From an uncultured Clostridia bacterium (GTDB lineage Bacteria > Bacillota > Clostridia > Oscillospirales > Acutalibacteraceae): a stretch of 32,218 nt of DNA. Each line of letters opens with the position of its first letter. Positions within the stretch are counted from its first letter, which is position 1. The notes beneath the pieces are model-generated. The model searched no databases, was not told where the DNA came from, and was given only the letters and a program-made list of their open reading frames with translations. The position numbers and the translations under genes were made by a program. The stretch is taken from NCBI GenBank assembly GCA_947369085.1, contig CANBJR010000026.1, forward strand, positions 1-32,218, in the 5' to 3' direction. Below, piece by piece: positions 7,262 through 16,303 of the stretch.

Positions 7262-7931
7262 ATCTGTAGCCCACTCCTCTCAGAGTTACAATACATTTGC
7301 TGTATTCTCCAAGGCTTTTGCGCAAAAGCTTGATGTGGGTGTCAAGGGTTCGTTCATCACCGAAGAAGTCATAACCCCACACCTCGCTGATAAGTTTTTC
7401 ACGGGTGAGGGCAAGGCCTTTGTTCTTGACCATATAGAAGAACAGCTCATACTCCTTTGGAGTCATCTCAATTCTTTTGCCGTCTATGGTGACGATTCGT
7501 GCAGAAAAGTCAACCGACAAGCCCTCGTAGGTAAACACGTCCTTTTTAACCTGTCCGCCGTTTTCACCGCCGTTTGAACGCTTGATAACAGCGTTGACGC
7601 GCATCATAAGCTCTTTGGGCGAAAAAGGCTTTACAACATAATCGTCGCTTCCAAGCTCAAAGCCATGAATTTTATCGTATTCCTCGCCCCTTGCGGAAAG
7701 CATAATTATCGGAGTTGAACGAAACTTTCTGATTTCCCTGCACGCAGAAAATCCGTCAAGCTCGGGCATCATAACATCCATAATGATGAGGTCAAACTTC
7801 TCTTTTCGGCAAATTTCAATTGCCTGCATACCGTCAACTGCTTCTTCAACAGTGTATCCCTCAAACTCCGCATATTTGCGGATAATCTGCCTTATTCTGA
7901 ATTCGTCATCAACTACAAGTAATCTGCTCAT
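7248..7931 (-). CDS. OmpR/PhoB-family response regulator
   Basis: A DNA-binding regulator of 227 residues. The receiver domain (1-115) has the acidic pair Asp8-Asp9, phosphoacceptor Asp52 in IIMDVMMPELDG, Ser79 and Lys101 (DDYVVKPFSP). A winged-helix Trans_reg_C domain follows, with EMTPKEYELF, LISEVWGYDFFGDERTLDTH and the C-terminal LRGVGYRFE, all typical. The ATG at 7931 is preceded by AAAGGAGAGG, a strong binding site. It is first in a two-gene unit with the kinase and is transcribed divergently from the fumarase genes. Target genes cannot be read from the sequence. Confidence 0.95.
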   Translation of the reverse strand: MSRLLVVDDEFRIRQIIRKYAEFEGYTVEEAVDGMQAIEICRKEKFDLIIMDVMMPELDGFSACREIRKFRSTPIIMLSARGEEYDKIHGFELGSDDYVVKPFSPKELMMRVNAVIKRSNGGENGGQVKKDVFTYEGLSVDFSARIVTIDGKRIEMTPKEYELFFYMVKNKGLALTREKLISEVWGYDFFGDERTLDTHIKLLRKSLGEYSKCIVTLRGVGYRFETN

Positions 7932-7963
7932 TTTGTCCTCTCCTTTAATCCAAACTATTTTTC

Positions 7964-7993
7964 ATTATAAATTCTATCGCGCGAATGTGATAA
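7964..7993 (-). promoter_or_regulatory. Probable promoter of the two-component operon
   Basis: On the minus strand, TATAAT (7969-7964) lies 18 bases after TTATCA (7993-7988), a moderate -35 match, about 33 bases before the regulator start codon. Confidence 0.6.
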
Positions 7994-8037
7994 AAAAATG
8001 TATTTTAAGGAAAAATTAATAAAACTATTTTGATTAC

Positions 8038-8158
8038 AACATAAATATTGCGCGAAGCACAATAAAGGAACATAGTTCCAAATTGCCGCAGGCAATAATT
8101 ATTTATGTTTCAATGTTCTCTCAGCCGTCAAAATCTCTGATTTTGGTAACGGCGTGAG
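8038..8158. repeat. Two inverted-repeat hairpins between divergent promoters
   Basis: AACATAAATATTGC (8038-8051) is mirrored by GCAATAATTATTTATGTT (8092-8109), with further small dyads inside. A second hairpin pairs CTCA-GCCGT (about 8120-8128) with ACGGC-GTGAG (about 8149-8158), with CAAAATC/GATTTTG inside. They lie in the non-coding gap between the regulator and the fumarase promoter. A decayed repeat or a structured regulatory zone are both possible. Confidence 0.55.
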
Positions 8159-8184
8159 GTTATTATACCACATAAATATCGATA

Positions 8185-8213
8185 TTGAAATAGTGTAAAA
8201 AAAGTTATATAAT
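8185..8213 (+). promoter_or_regulatory. Promoter of the fumarase operon
   Basis: TTGAAA at 8185-8190 and TATAAT at 8208-8213 are separated by 17 bases, about 48 bases before the start codon. No operator is evident. Confidence 0.8.
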
Positions 8214-8261
8214 TATATTGTTAAATTTTAAACAATAAAGCTTGCAGAGAGGATTTGACAT

Positions 8262-9113
8262 ATGGAGATAAGACGTATAAAAGCCGAAGAGGTTACATCC
8301 GCAGTTAAAAAGCTGTTTATGGACTGCAACTACTTTATCGGCAATGATATTATGACCGCACTTGAAACAGCCTGCAAAAACGAGCAATCACCCGTCGGAA
8401 AGAGCGTTTTGTCGCAGATTATTGAAAACGATAAAATCGCAGCAAAAGAGGAAATTCCGCTTTGTCAGGACACGGGAATGGCTGTGCTGTTTGTCGAGTA
8501 TGGCGACAAGGTTGTTATTGAGGACGGCAGCTTTGACGAAGCCGTAAACGAGGGTGTCCGCAAGGCTTACTCTGACGGCTGTCTGCGCAAAAGCGTTGTA
8601 AGCGACCCTGTTTTTGACAGAGTAAACACCCGTGACAACACTCCGGCAATTATTCATACAAAGATTGTCAGCGGCAACACAATTAAAATTACCGCAGGCG
8701 GAAAGGGATTTGGCAGTGAAAATATGTCAGCAATAAAAATGCTTACTCCGTCCTACGGCGTTGAGGGGGTAAAGCAGTTTATTCTTGACACGGTTTTCAA
8801 GGCAGGCCCTAACCCCTGTCCGCCGATTGTTGTCGGAGTGGGAATCGGCGGCACGTTTGAGCGCGCGGCTCAGCTTGCAAAAAAGGCTACATTCCGCCCG
8901 ATTGACACACAAAACGATGACGAACGTTATGCCGAACTTGAAAACGAGCTTCTGACCGAAATAAACAAAATGGGCTTTGGCCCTGCCGGCTTGGGCGGAA
9001 ACACAACCGCAATCGGCGTAAACATTGAAACCTCGCCCACACACATTGCTGGAATGCCCGTTGCGGTAAACATATGCTGTCACGCCGCAAGGCACGCAAG
9101 CACAACAATCTGA
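8262..9113 (+). CDS. Class I (iron-sulfur) fumarate hydratase, alpha subunit
   Basis: This subunit is the catalytic N-terminal part of the [4Fe-4S] fumarase that interconverts fumarate and malate; with the next gene it forms the two-subunit form found in many anaerobes. At 283 residues it has the family length. Visible motifs are [11 protein letters not shown] (Cys68), AGPNPCPP (Cys186), [12 protein letters not shown] and [10 protein letters not shown] (Cys272/273), which supply the three cluster cysteines. L-tartrate dehydratase is related, so substrate is assigned by frequency rather than proof. The ATG at 8262 has AGAGAGG upstream. The beta subunit follows 12 bases later. It is probably a cytosolic, oxygen-sensitive enzyme in a reductive or partial TCA route. 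Confidence 0.92.
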   Translation: MEIRRIKAEEVTSAVKKLFMDCNYFIGNDIMTALETACKNEQSPVGKSVLSQIIENDKIAAKEEIPLCQDTGMAVLFVEYGDKVVIEDGSFDEAVNEGVRKAYSDGCLRKSVVSDPVFDRVNTRDNTPAIIHTKIVSGNTIKITAGGKGFGSENMSAIKMLTPSYGVEGVKQFILDTVFKAGPNPCPPIVVGVGIGGTFERAAQLAKKATFRPIDTQNDDERYAELENELLTEINKMGFGPAGLGGNTTAIGVNIETSPTHIAGMPVAVNICCHAARHASTTI

Positions 9114-9125
9114 CGGAGGACTGAA

Positions 9126-9677
9126 ATGACTAAAAAAATTACACTTCCGATTACGGATGAAGATATTAAAAATTTAAAAGCTGGCGACAGCGTTCTGCTT
9201 ACGGGAACAATACTTACAGGCAGAGACGCCGCCCACAAAAGGCTTTTTGACCTGATTGAGCAGGGCAAGAATTTGCCAATTGACGTTAAGGGCGAGCTGA
9301 TTTACTATGTAGGTCCTGCACCTGCAAAGGAAGGCTACGCAGTAGGTCCGGCAGGCCCCACCTCAAGCTACAGAATGGATAAATATGCACCGTCATTGCT
9401 TGACCTCGGCTTAAAGGGAATGATAGGCAAAGGCGCACGAAGCAAAGAGGTTATTGACTCAATTGTTAAAAACAACTGCGTTTACTTTGCCGCAATCGGC
9501 GGAGCGGCGGCGCTTATCGCAAAAAGCATAAAGACGGAGGAAATTCTCTGCTATGAGGATTTGGGAACCGAAGCCGTGCGAAGATACACCGTTGAGGATT
9601 TTCCGTGCATTGTCGCAATTGACAGCGAGGGAAACAACGTGTACGAAACAGAGCCTCCCAAATACAGGAAAAGTTAA
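9126..9677 (+). CDS. Class I fumarate hydratase, beta subunit
   Basis: At 183 residues it is the C-terminal (swivelling) domain of class I fumarase as a separate chain. It shows the family signatures LTGTILTGRDAAHKR near the N-terminus, GPTSSYRMDKY, MIGKGARS and YFAAIGGAAALIAKSI. It starts 12 bases after the alpha subunit stop with CGGAGG in the gap, so the two are co-translated. A strong terminator follows. As with the alpha subunit, a tartrate dehydratase role cannot be fully excluded. Confidence 0.92.
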   Translation: MTKKITLPITDEDIKNLKAGDSVLLTGTILTGRDAAHKRLFDLIEQGKNLPIDVKGELIYYVGPAPAKEGYAVGPAGPTSSYRMDKYAPSLLDLGLKGMIGKGARSKEVIDSIVKNNCVYFAAIGGAAALIAKSIKTEEILCYEDLGTEAVRRYTVEDFPCIVAIDSEGNNVYETEPPKYRKS

Positions 9678-9685
9678 TTAAAGTT

Positions 9686-9716
9686 AAACGGGGCGAAAAA
9701 TCCGCCCCGTTTTTTT
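9686..9716. terminator. Terminator shared by fumarase and the truB operon
   Basis: A perfect 10-base stem (9686-9695 with 9703-9712, AAACGGGGCG) is followed by seven T on the plus strand. On the minus strand it is followed by a weaker TTTAACTTT tract. It lies between the convergent fumarase and truB ends. Confidence 0.9.
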
Positions 9717-9748
9717 GTAACAATCGTTATTATTTCTTTGAGTTTTTG

Positions 9749-10648
9749 CTAAAACAGCTTATAAATTTTTAGCAGACGGCTTTCGATATCAACAATGCCA
9801 AGTCCGAGAAAATTATTTTCCCTGTCCTTAACCCTGAAAATATCGCCGTCTTTTACATCAAGCTGTTTAAGAAATGTTCTGTCAATGTCGAGCGCACCGC
9901 CGTTTGAAAACCGCCTTGCCTGAGCCGAAGTTATGCTTAATTCGCCGAAGCATTCAAAAAGGCTTTCAACAGTTAAAAGCCTTTTTTCAAGCGCACAGCT
10001 TTCAGCAAGCTCCCTTGCATTGTCAAGCGTTATGCAGTCGGCAATGTCAAAACCGCAGGCTGACGTTCTTCTTAACCCCGTCATAACTGCGCCGACGCCG
10101 AGCTTTTTACCGATGTCGTCAATCAGCGTGCGTATGTACGTTCCCTTTGAGCAGGCAACTCTTAGCTTTCCGCTCTGTGTATTTTCGTCAAATTCCAGCA
10201 TTTCAAGGCTGTAGACTGTAACACGTCTGCTGTCACGCTCAACCTCTATTCCCTGTCTTGCAAGGTCATACAACCGTCTGCCGTTCGTCTGAACAGCAGA
10301 GAACATAGGCGGTAGCTGGCTTATTTCGCCCGTAAACTCGGGAATTATATTTTGAATGTCCTCACTCGTCATTGAGGACTTTTTTTCGCCTGTCACCTTG
10401 CCCCAGATGTCGAGCGTATCGGTTGTAACTCCGAGCTTAAACTGCGCAATATAGGTTTTATCGTGATTTACAATCAAGTCCTGAGCCTTTGTCGCATTGC
10501 CCATAAGCACAACAAGAACGCCTGTTGCGTTGGGGTCGAGCGTTCCTGTATGACCGATTTTTTTCTGACCCGCAAGCCTTCTTATCACGGCAATAACGTC
10601 AAATGACGTAAAGTCCTGCGGTTTGTCTATTAATAATACGCCGTTCAT
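9749..10648 (-). CDS. truB: tRNA pseudouridine-55 synthase TruB
   Basis: It makes pseudouridine at position 55 in the T-loop of tRNAs. The 299 residues match the family. The N-terminus MNGVLLIDKPQDFTSFDV is typical, and the catalytic motif GHTGTLDPNATGVLV contains Asp38. Other conserved stretches include QLPPMFSAVQTNGRRLYDLAR and CSKGTYIRTLIDDIG. The C-terminus (about 235-299) looks like the small PUA-like domain. The start overlaps the nrnA stop in an ATGA arrangement, so it is translationally coupled as last gene of the operon. Confidence 0.96.
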   Translation of the reverse strand: MNGVLLIDKPQDFTSFDVIAVIRRLAGQKKIGHTGTLDPNATGVLVVLMGNATKAQDLIVNHDKTYIAQFKLGVTTDTLDIWGKVTGEKKSSMTSEDIQNIIPEFTGEISQLPPMFSAVQTNGRRLYDLARQGIEVERDSRRVTVYSLEMLEFDENTQSGKLRVACSKGTYIRTLIDDIGKKLGVGAVMTGLRRTSACGFDIADCITLDNARELAESCALEKRLLTVESLFECFGELSITSAQARRFSNGGALDIDRTFLKQLDVKDGDIFRVKDRENNFLGLGIVDIESRLLKIYKLF

Positions 10649-11580
10649 ATAAATTCTTCCGCCGCTTTTATAAGCTTTTGGCGCACTGTTTTGAGGTCGC
10701 CCTCAATTGTACAGCCTGCCGCCGCAGGATGTCCGCCGCCGCCGAACTGCGAACAAAAATCGGAAGCATTGATATTGCCGTTTGTGCGGACGGAAATTTT
10801 GAAAAATCCGCCGTCCTTTTCACGCATTGTAATGCCGATTAAAACGCCTTCAATCTGGCGAGGAATAGAGGCAAGCCCCTCCATTTCGTCATCGCCGACG
10901 TTTAAATTTTCCATCATTTCAAGCGTTGTGTAAATTATGGCGCACTTGCCGTCTGCGCAATACCCTATTGTGTTGTAAACAGCGTGTTCAAGCTGAATTT
11001 TTTCTTTCGACTTGGTTTCAAACATCGCCTTGTTTATGTAAGCGGTGTCACAGCCAAAATCCATAAGGCTTGCCGCAACACGCATTGTTTGTGCCGTAGT
11101 ATTGGTATATCTGAAACAGCCTGTATCGGTAGAAATACCCGTGTAAAGGCAGTTTGCAATTTCCCTTGTGATTTTCACGTTCATTTCCTGCAACAGCCTG
11201 TAGATTATTTCACAATTTGCCGCTGCAAATTTATCCACAAATTTAGCCTTTGCCGTAAATGCGTTTGAGCCGTGATGGTCAATGCAAATATCAACATTGC
11301 CGATGTACTTGCCCATATTCGACCCTAAAAGGCTGTCGGCGGCAACGTCTGTGCTGACTATTGTTTCAGCCTCAAAAATCTGCTGTTTAACACCGTTTAG
11401 AAGATACAAAAACTTTGACGGAACGTTTGTTGTGATTACCCTTGCATTCTTTCCGATTTGCTGAAGAGCCATACAGAGTGCAAAACCGCTGCCGAGCGTG
11501 TCGCCGTCGGGATATGCATGGGTAAGGATTTCGTAGTTATCATGAGCCTCAAGGAAGCGGGCTATCTCATACAGATTCAT
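10645..11580 (-). CDS. nrnA: Bifunctional oligoribonuclease / pAp phosphatase NrnA (DHH-DHHA1)
   Basis: A DHH-family phosphoesterase of 311 residues that degrades very short RNAs and dephosphorylates 3'-phosphoadenosine 5'-phosphate. Metal-binding motifs are visible: THAYPDGDTLGS (20-31), DHH at 101-103 in CIDHHGSN, TDTGCF (151-156), and the DHHA1 signature FGGGGHPAAAG (279-289). Two ATG codons are in tandem (11583 and 11580); the second has GAGGAA at seven bases, while the ORF upstream to 11610 lies in rbfA. It overlaps rbfA by 14 bases and truB by four, in the usual Firmicutes order rbfA-nrnA-truB. Confidence 0.94.
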   Translation of the reverse strand: MNLYEIARFLEAHDNYEILTHAYPDGDTLGSGFALCMALQQIGKNARVITTNVPSKFLYLLNGVKQQIFEAETIVSTDVAADSLLGSNMGKYIGNVDICIDHHGSNAFTAKAKFVDKFAAANCEIIYRLLQEMNVKITREIANCLYTGISTDTGCFRYTNTTAQTMRVAASLMDFGCDTAYINKAMFETKSKEKIQLEHAVYNTIGYCADGKCAIIYTTLEMMENLNVGDDEMEGLASIPRQIEGVLIGITMREKDGGFFKISVRTNGNINASDFCSQFGGGGHPAAAGCTIEGDLKTVRQKLIKAAEEFI

Positions 11581-11944
11581 CATTTTCTTCCTCACTCTGT
11601 TCAACGTCAAGGTCGTTTAAAATACGGCTTATGTGAGCGCTGTACTCAATACTGTCCGTGGCGTTAAAAATCAATTCCGGAACGTGGCGGAGTTTGAGCC
11701 TGTGGCCAAGCTCTCTGCGAATAAATCCCGACGCTGATTTTAGCCCCTTTACTGCTTCTTTTGCTCTGTCAAGTCCCTCTATTGCGCTTATCTGTACCGT
11801 GCAGTAGGAAAGGTCGTTTGTTACCTCAACCCTTACAATTGACAAGAAAGCCTGCGTAACACGAGGATCCTTAAGCTCTCGGAAAATTGCTGTAAGCTCA
11901 CGCTTAATATCTTCTGTTGTTCTTTCAATTCTGTGACTTGCCAT
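11567..11944 (-). CDS. rbfA: 30S ribosome-binding factor RbfA
   Basis: A small KH-fold protein of 125 residues that binds the immature 30S subunit near 16S helix 1 during late maturation and cold adaptation. It shows the RbfA pattern MASHRIERTTEDIKREL, LKDPRVTQAFLSIVRVEVTND, and LRHVPELIFNATDSIE. An in-frame start 13 codons upstream exists, but MASHR is preceded by AGCAGGTG and matches the family N-terminus. The acidic C-terminus overlaps nrnA. A long hairpin lies between it and infB. Confidence 0.95.
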   Translation of the reverse strand: MASHRIERTTEDIKRELTAIFRELKDPRVTQAFLSIVRVEVTNDLSYCTVQISAIEGLDRAKEAVKGLKSASGFIRRELGHRLKLRHVPELIFNATDSIEYSAHISRILNDLDVEQSEEENDESV

Positions 11945-11965
11945 TTTATCACCTGCTAACATTTC

Positions 11966-12020
11966 AATTGGTTTACTCCGCACAGGAAACTATGTTGAAC
12001 GTTTCCTGCACGAACCAATT
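11966..12020 (-). other. Long stem-loop in the infB-rbfA spacer
   Basis: AATTGGTT (11966-11973) pairs with AACCAATT (12013-12020), and inside it CAGGAAAC (11983-11990) pairs with GTTTCCTG (12001-12008). It has no T-tract, so it is unlikely to be a terminator. It may be an RNA processing or stability element dividing the operon transcript. Confidence 0.65.
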
Positions 12021-12034
12021 TGTCTTAAAGACTG

Positions 12035-14407
12035 TTAATCTCTGTACTCCTCGATTGTATAAACCTCGAACATATCGCCCTCTTTGAGGTCGTTAAACTT
12101 TTCAAGTCCGATACCGCACTCGTAGCCCTCGTTAACCTCTTTTACGGCGTCCTTAAATCTCTGGAGCGAGCCGATAGTATCCTCGGCAATTACAATGCCG
12201 TCACGGATAACTCTTACTCCACCGCCGCGCTGGATTTTACCGCTCTTGACATATGATCCTGCAATTGTGCCTACCGACTTAATCTTGATAACGTTACGGC
12301 ACTCAGCCATACCAAGTACAACTTCTCTTGTTTTGGGAGCAAGCATACCCTTCATAGCTGTTTCAATTTCGTTAATGCAGTCGTAAATAATGCTGTAGAG
12401 TCGCATATCAATTCCCGAACGCTCTGCATTTTCTGCGGCTACGGAATCGGGACGAACGTTAAAGCCTACGATAATTGCGTTTGACGCCTCTGCAAGCATT
12501 ACGTCTGACTCATTAATTGCGCCTACTGCGCCGTGGATTATGTTTACTCTTACTTCATCGTTCGAGAGCTTTTCAAGCGACTGCTTAACAGCCTCAACCG
12601 AGCCCTGAACATCTGCTTTTACAATAATCTGAAGCTCCTTGACTTCACCGAGCTTCATCTGGTCAAAGAGGTTATCAAGAGTAACCTTGGTCTGCGCATT
12701 AAAGATTTCCTCTTTCTTTGCAGCCTTTCTCTGGTCAACAAGAGTTCTTGCAAGACGTTCGTCGCTTACTGCGTCGAAAACATCACCGCCAACAGGCACT
12801 TCGTCAAGTCCCGTAATCTCAACAGGAACAGACGGTCCTGCCGACTGAACTCTCTCACCCTTATCATTTGTCATAACTCTCACTCTGCCCACACAGGTAC
12901 CTGCTATGATTGTGTCGCCCTTGTAGAGCGTACCGTTCTGAACAAGCACTGTCGCAACAGGACCTCTGCCCTTGTCAAGACGAGCCTCGATTACAGTACC
13001 CTTTGCCGCTCTGTCGGGATTAGCCTTAAGCTCCTTCATCTCGGCAACAAGAAGCACCATTTCAAGCAAATCGTTAAGACCTTCCTTAGTCTTTGCAGAA
13101 ACAGGAATACACGGTGTGTCACCGCCCCATTCCTCGGGAATAAGTTCGTGCTCTGTAAGCTGCTGTTTAACAGCCTCGGGATTTGCACCCGGCTTATCCA
13201 TCTTGTTGATTGCAACAATTACAGAAACGCCTGCCGCCTTTGCGTGGTGAATAGCCTCAACAGTCTGCGGCATAATTCCGTCATCAGCCGCAACAACAAG
13301 AATTGCAATGTCAGTTACCTGCGCACCTCTTGCGCGCATTGTTGTAAACGCTTCGTGTCCGGGTGTGTCAAGGAAGGTAATCGGCTTGCCGTCAATCATA
13401 ACTCTGTACGCACCGATGTGCTGTGTAATTCCGCCTGCTTCGCCTGCGGTTACGTTTGCGTGTCTGACAGCATCGAGAATTGATGTTTTGCCGTGGTCAA
13501 CGTGACCCATAACTACAACTACGGGTGCTCTGCCAACGAGATTTGCATCATCATCCTCGCTGTCGTCAATAATTCTCTCTTCAATAGTAACAACAACCTC
13601 TTTTTCAACCTTTGCGTGGAACTCCATTGCGATAAGGGATGCTGTATCAAAGTCAATTGTATCTGTAGCAGTTACCATTGTGCCCATAAGAAACGCCTTT
13701 TTAACTACCTCGGCTACAGTAGCCTTGAGCCTTGAGGCAAGCTCGGAAACAACGATTTCATCAGGAATTTCAACGGTAATCGGTTTTTGCTTACGCTCAA
13801 GTGCAATACGCTTTAAACGTTCAGCCTCGGTTTCTCTTTTGCCCTGACGTCTGCCCTTTTGCTTTTGTGAACGGTTTGAAAACTTCTGCTTTTTAACCGT
13901 ATTGTCCGTGCTTCTCATTTTTGAGCTGTCGCTTGCCATATCGTCATACTTTGAGTTGTAACGCTCAACGTCTACGTTTGTGGCACGGGTATCAATAACC
14001 CTGCGCTTGCGGGCAGTTGTTTCCTCCTCGGTTTTAATCACATTCTCCTTAGGAGCAGTTTCCTTTTTATCGGGCTTATTTTTATTATCTGCCTTATCCT
14101 GCTTTTTATTTGCTTTCGGCTTTACTTTATTTTCGCTTTTCTTGTCAGCTTTTTTCTCCTCCTTGGGAGATTCAGTCTGCTTTTCGGGTGTTTCTTCGAG
14201 TTTCTCGTTACGTTTTGCAAAGTAAGCGTCAAAATTCGGCACACTGTTTTCCTTTGTGATAACGTCAAAAATTACGTCAAGCTCGCTTTCCTCAAGAGAA
14301 GTCATGGTCTTTTTAGTTACGCCGCAGTGTTTTTCAAGAATCTCGGTAATCTTTTTATTGGGAACCCCCAAATCATTCGCTACATCTTTAACCTTATATT
14401 TTATCAT
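12035..14407 (-). CDS. infB: Translation initiation factor IF-2
   Basis: This GTPase brings initiator tRNA to the ribosome. The 790 residues comprise an IF2_N domain at the start ([15 protein letters not shown]), a long Lys/Glu-rich linker (about 75-200), a second IF2_N domain (about 208-260), then the GTP-binding domain. That domain has GHVDHGKT (301-308), followed by DTPGHEAF and NKMDKP. The beta-barrel and C-terminal fMet-tRNA-binding domains follow. The ATG at 14407 has GGAGGAG six bases upstream; a longer frame to 14512 lies inside ylxQ and is rejected. It overlaps ylxQ by 14 bases. No defect is seen. Confidence 0.97.
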   Translation of the reverse strand: MIKYKVKDVANDLGVPNKKITEILEKHCGVTKKTMTSLEESELDVIFDVITKENSVPNFDAYFAKRNEKLEETPEKQTESPKEEKKADKKSENKVKPKANKKQDKADNKNKPDKKETAPKENVIKTEEETTARKRRVIDTRATNVDVERYNSKYDDMASDSSKMRSTDNTVKKQKFSNRSQKQKGRRQGKRETEAERLKRIALERKQKPITVEIPDEIVVSELASRLKATVAEVVKKAFLMGTMVTATDTIDFDTASLIAMEFHAKVEKEVVVTIEERIIDDSEDDDANLVGRAPVVVVMGHVDHGKTSILDAVRHANVTAGEAGGITQHIGAYRVMIDGKPITFLDTPGHEAFTTMRARGAQVTDIAILVVAADDGIMPQTVEAIHHAKAAGVSVIVAINKMDKPGANPEAVKQQLTEHELIPEEWGGDTPCIPVSAKTKEGLNDLLEMVLLVAEMKELKANPDRAAKGTVIEARLDKGRGPVATVLVQNGTLYKGDTIIAGTCVGRVRVMTNDKGERVQSAGPSVPVEITGLDEVPVGGDVFDAVSDERLARTLVDQRKAAKKEEIFNAQTKVTLDNLFDQMKLGEVKELQIIVKADVQGSVEAVKQSLEKLSNDEVRVNIIHGAVGAINESDVMLAEASNAIIVGFNVRPDSVAAENAERSGIDMRLYSIIYDCINEIETAMKGMLAPKTREVVLGMAECRNVIKIKSVGTIAGSYVKSGKIQRGGGVRVIRDGIVIAEDTIGSLQRFKDAVKEVNEGYECGIGLEKFNDLKEGDMFEVYTIEEYRD

Positions 14408-14732
14408 ATAATTCTCCTCCCTGTTCGTTTTCGTTTTCAATAAGCTGTAAAAGCTTTTCGGCGAAGCCTTTGTCATCCACCGAAACAACGCCGCACAGCT
14501 TGCCGAGTGCAAGGCTTATTTCGTCCTTGCTCCTGTTTATGCAAAGTGCCTTGATATTGCTTGAATGTGCCGCTGAAAGCACGGGTTTAATGCTGTTTTT
14601 TGAAAAGTCGTCTGCAAATATCACTATTTTTGACTTGCCCTTGTTAATCGAATCTATTGTCGGGTCTGCGCCGATTACAAGCTTTCCCGCTCGTCTGCAA
14701 AGACCGAGAAGCGATAAAATTCTGTCGTTCAT
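14394..14732 (-). CDS. ylxQ: L7Ae-family RNA-binding protein YlxQ
   Basis: A 112-residue protein of the L7Ae/L30e/S12e/Gadd45 fold found between ylxR and infB in Firmicutes; members bind kink-turn-like RNA. The N-terminus [21 protein letters not shown] and the [11 protein letters not shown] segment are typical. The ATG at 14732, with AGAGG eight bases upstream, is preferred over the GTG at 14741, which lies too close to that site. It starts one base after the ylxR stop and overlaps infB by 14 bases. Its cellular role is not well fixed. Confidence 0.9.
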   Translation of the reverse strand: MNDRILSLLGLCRRAGKLVIGADPTIDSINKGKSKIVIFADDFSKNSIKPVLSAAHSSNIKALCINRSKDEISLALGKLCGVVSVDDKGFAEKLLQLIENENEQGGELYDKI

Positions 14733-14733
14733 T

Positions 14734-15048
14734 TTACTCACCTCTTAAATCTTCGGCGGCTTTTTGAAGCTCTGCGCTCATCTGCTCGTAAACCTCTTCG
14801 GGAATTTTACAGCTTAGCGAGCGTTCAAATCTTCGTGCCTTTCGTGCTTTTTCAAAACAGTCGGTATTTTTGCAAACATATGCGCCCCTGCCGGGTTTTC
14901 TGCCCGTAAGATCAAGCGAGATTTCTCCGCCCGAAATTACTCTGCCGTCTTCATCTTTCTTTTCGGGCGCTTTTACAATTCGGATAAGCTCGCGCTTTTC
15001 TTTCATCTCTGAGCACCCTGTGCATTTTCTTAAAGGAACTTTCTTCAT
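14734..15048 (-). CDS. ylxR: YlxR/RnpM family RNase P-modulating protein
   Basis: A 104-residue DUF448 protein. It has the family N-terminus VPLRKCTGCSEMKEKREL with a Cys pair, DLTGRKPGRGAYVC and a downstream KNTDCFEKA. The family is reported to bind RNA and, as RnpM, to modulate RNase P in Bacillus; that role is family knowledge rather than seen here. Members are usually about 90 residues, and the extra length here is an acidic insert near residues 30-42 and a slightly longer tail. It lies between nusA and ylxQ as usual, but is separated from nusA by an unusual 98-base spacer containing a degenerate repeat. Confidence 0.92.
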   Translation of the reverse strand: MKKVPLRKCTGCSEMKEKRELIRIVKAPEKKDEDGRVISGGEISLDLTGRKPGRGAYVCKNTDCFEKARKARRFERSLSCKIPEEVYEQMSAELQKAAEDLRGE

Positions 15049-15060
15049 TTTTTACCTCGA

Positions 15061-15136
15061 GCAAATAACTTTTCAAACAACGCTTTATTACAAATCCGGA
15101 GTGACCTGACCGTTATCCGGCACTCTGCACTCCAAA
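15061..15136 (-). repeat. Degenerate R1 repeat inside the nusA operon
   Basis: The sequence GCAAATAAC...CAAACAACG...TTATTACAAATCCGGA, then CTCTGCACTCCA, aligns by eye with R1 copies 2 and 3, with small indels and substitutions. The hairpin segment is eroded. It fills most of the nusA-ylxR gap. Confidence is moderate because identity was judged by eye. Confidence 0.6.
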
Positions 15137-15146
15137 ACAAGTCAAA

Positions 15147-16268
15147 TTATTCCTCAGTTGTTTCTTCGATTGCCTCTTCTGTTTCGTCGGTTACAGTTTC
15201 TTCCTCTTCATCCTCGCCGTAGAATCCGCTTTCGGGACGAATGTCAATTCTCCAGCCTGTAAGTCTTGCAGCAAGTCTTGCATTCTGACCCTTGTTACCG
15301 ATTGCAAGTGAAAGCTGACCGTCGGGTACTGTTGCCTTACAACTCTTTGTTTCCTCATCAACGATTTCAACCTTGCATACAGACGCAGGTGAAAGCGCCG
15401 CAGAAATGTACTTTTCAGGCTCGTCGCTGTATTCGATAATGTCAATTTTCTCGCCGCCGAGCTCTTCAACAATGCTGTTTACTCGTGCGCCTTTTGCGCC
15501 GATACAAGCACCGATTGCGTCAACATCGGGATTGTTGCTTAAAACAGCCATTTTTGTACGTGAGCCTGCCTCACGGGAGATAGACTTAATTTCAACAATT
15601 CCGTCAAAAATTTCAGGAACCTGCTGTTCAAACATACGCTTGACAAAACCGGGGTGAGTTCTTGAAATAATGGCGTGGGGACCTCTTTCGTTGTCCTTAA
15701 CGTCTGCGATGTAAACCTTGATGAGGTCACCCTCTTTAAGTTCTTCACAGCCAATCTGCTCGCCGGTCGGGAGCATAGCCTCTGCCTTGCCGATTTTGAT
15801 TGTTGCAATACCGCTTTTGGGGTCGATTCTCTCAACCTTTGCGGTAACAATTTCGCCGAGCTTGCTCTGGAACTCAATAAGGGTCTGACCCTTTTCTCCT
15901 GCACGGATTCCCTGGCGGATTACATTTCTTGCCGCCGAAACTGCAATTCTGCCGAGTTTTTTGGGGTCAAGCGGAATCTGCGCCTCGTCGCCAATGCTGT
16001 AAATCTTTCTTTTGTTGATTTTTTCAGCGTCATCTCTTGTGATTTCAAAATCGGGATCCATAACCTCGTCAACAACCGTTTTAACAAGCTTTACGTCAAA
16101 GGCGTTCTTTTCGGGAACAATATTGAACACTACGTTATCGTTGCCGCCGTAGTAGTTTTTGCAGGCGATAACAATAGCCTTTTGAATCTGCTGAAGCATA
16201 TAATCCATAGGAATATCTTTTTCTTTTTCAAACATTCTCAATGCTTCAAATAAATCCTTGTTAGTCAT
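15147..16268 (-). CDS. nusA: Transcription termination/antitermination factor NusA
   Basis: An RNA polymerase-associated factor of 373 residues, the compact Firmicutes form without the acidic repeat domains of E. coli NusA. It contains an N-terminal RNAP-binding domain (MTNKDLFEALRMFEKEKDIP to about 125), an S1 domain (EIVTAKVERIDPKSGIATI and on), KH1 (HAIISRTHPGFVKRMF...), and KH2 (TVPDGQLSLAIGNKGQNARLAARLTGW). The tail from about 350 is very acidic. The ATG at 16268 is preferred; an ATG at 16280 sits directly on the AAAAGG binding site. rimP ends 35 bases upstream. Confidence 0.96.
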   Translation of the reverse strand: MTNKDLFEALRMFEKEKDIPMDYMLQQIQKAIVIACKNYYGGNDNVVFNIVPEKNAFDVKLVKTVVDEVMDPDFEITRDDAEKINKRKIYSIGDEAQIPLDPKKLGRIAVSAARNVIRQGIRAGEKGQTLIEFQSKLGEIVTAKVERIDPKSGIATIKIGKAEAMLPTGEQIGCEELKEGDLIKVYIADVKDNERGPHAIISRTHPGFVKRMFEQQVPEIFDGIVEIKSISREAGSRTKMAVLSNNPDVDAIGACIGAKGARVNSIVEELGGEKIDIIEYSDEPEKYISAALSPASVCKVEIVDEETKSCKATVPDGQLSLAIGNKGQNARLAARLTGWRIDIRPESGFYGEDEEEETVTDETEEAIEETTEE

Positions 16269-16303
16269 TTTTCCAATCATCCTTTTCTAAAATTATTATC
16301 AAC

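Noticed and set aside
12533..13483. 316-codon open frame antisense to infB
   Set aside because: It lies wholly opposite the conserved GTPase part of infB, has Cys/Asn-rich composition typical of antisense frames and no ribosome binding site.
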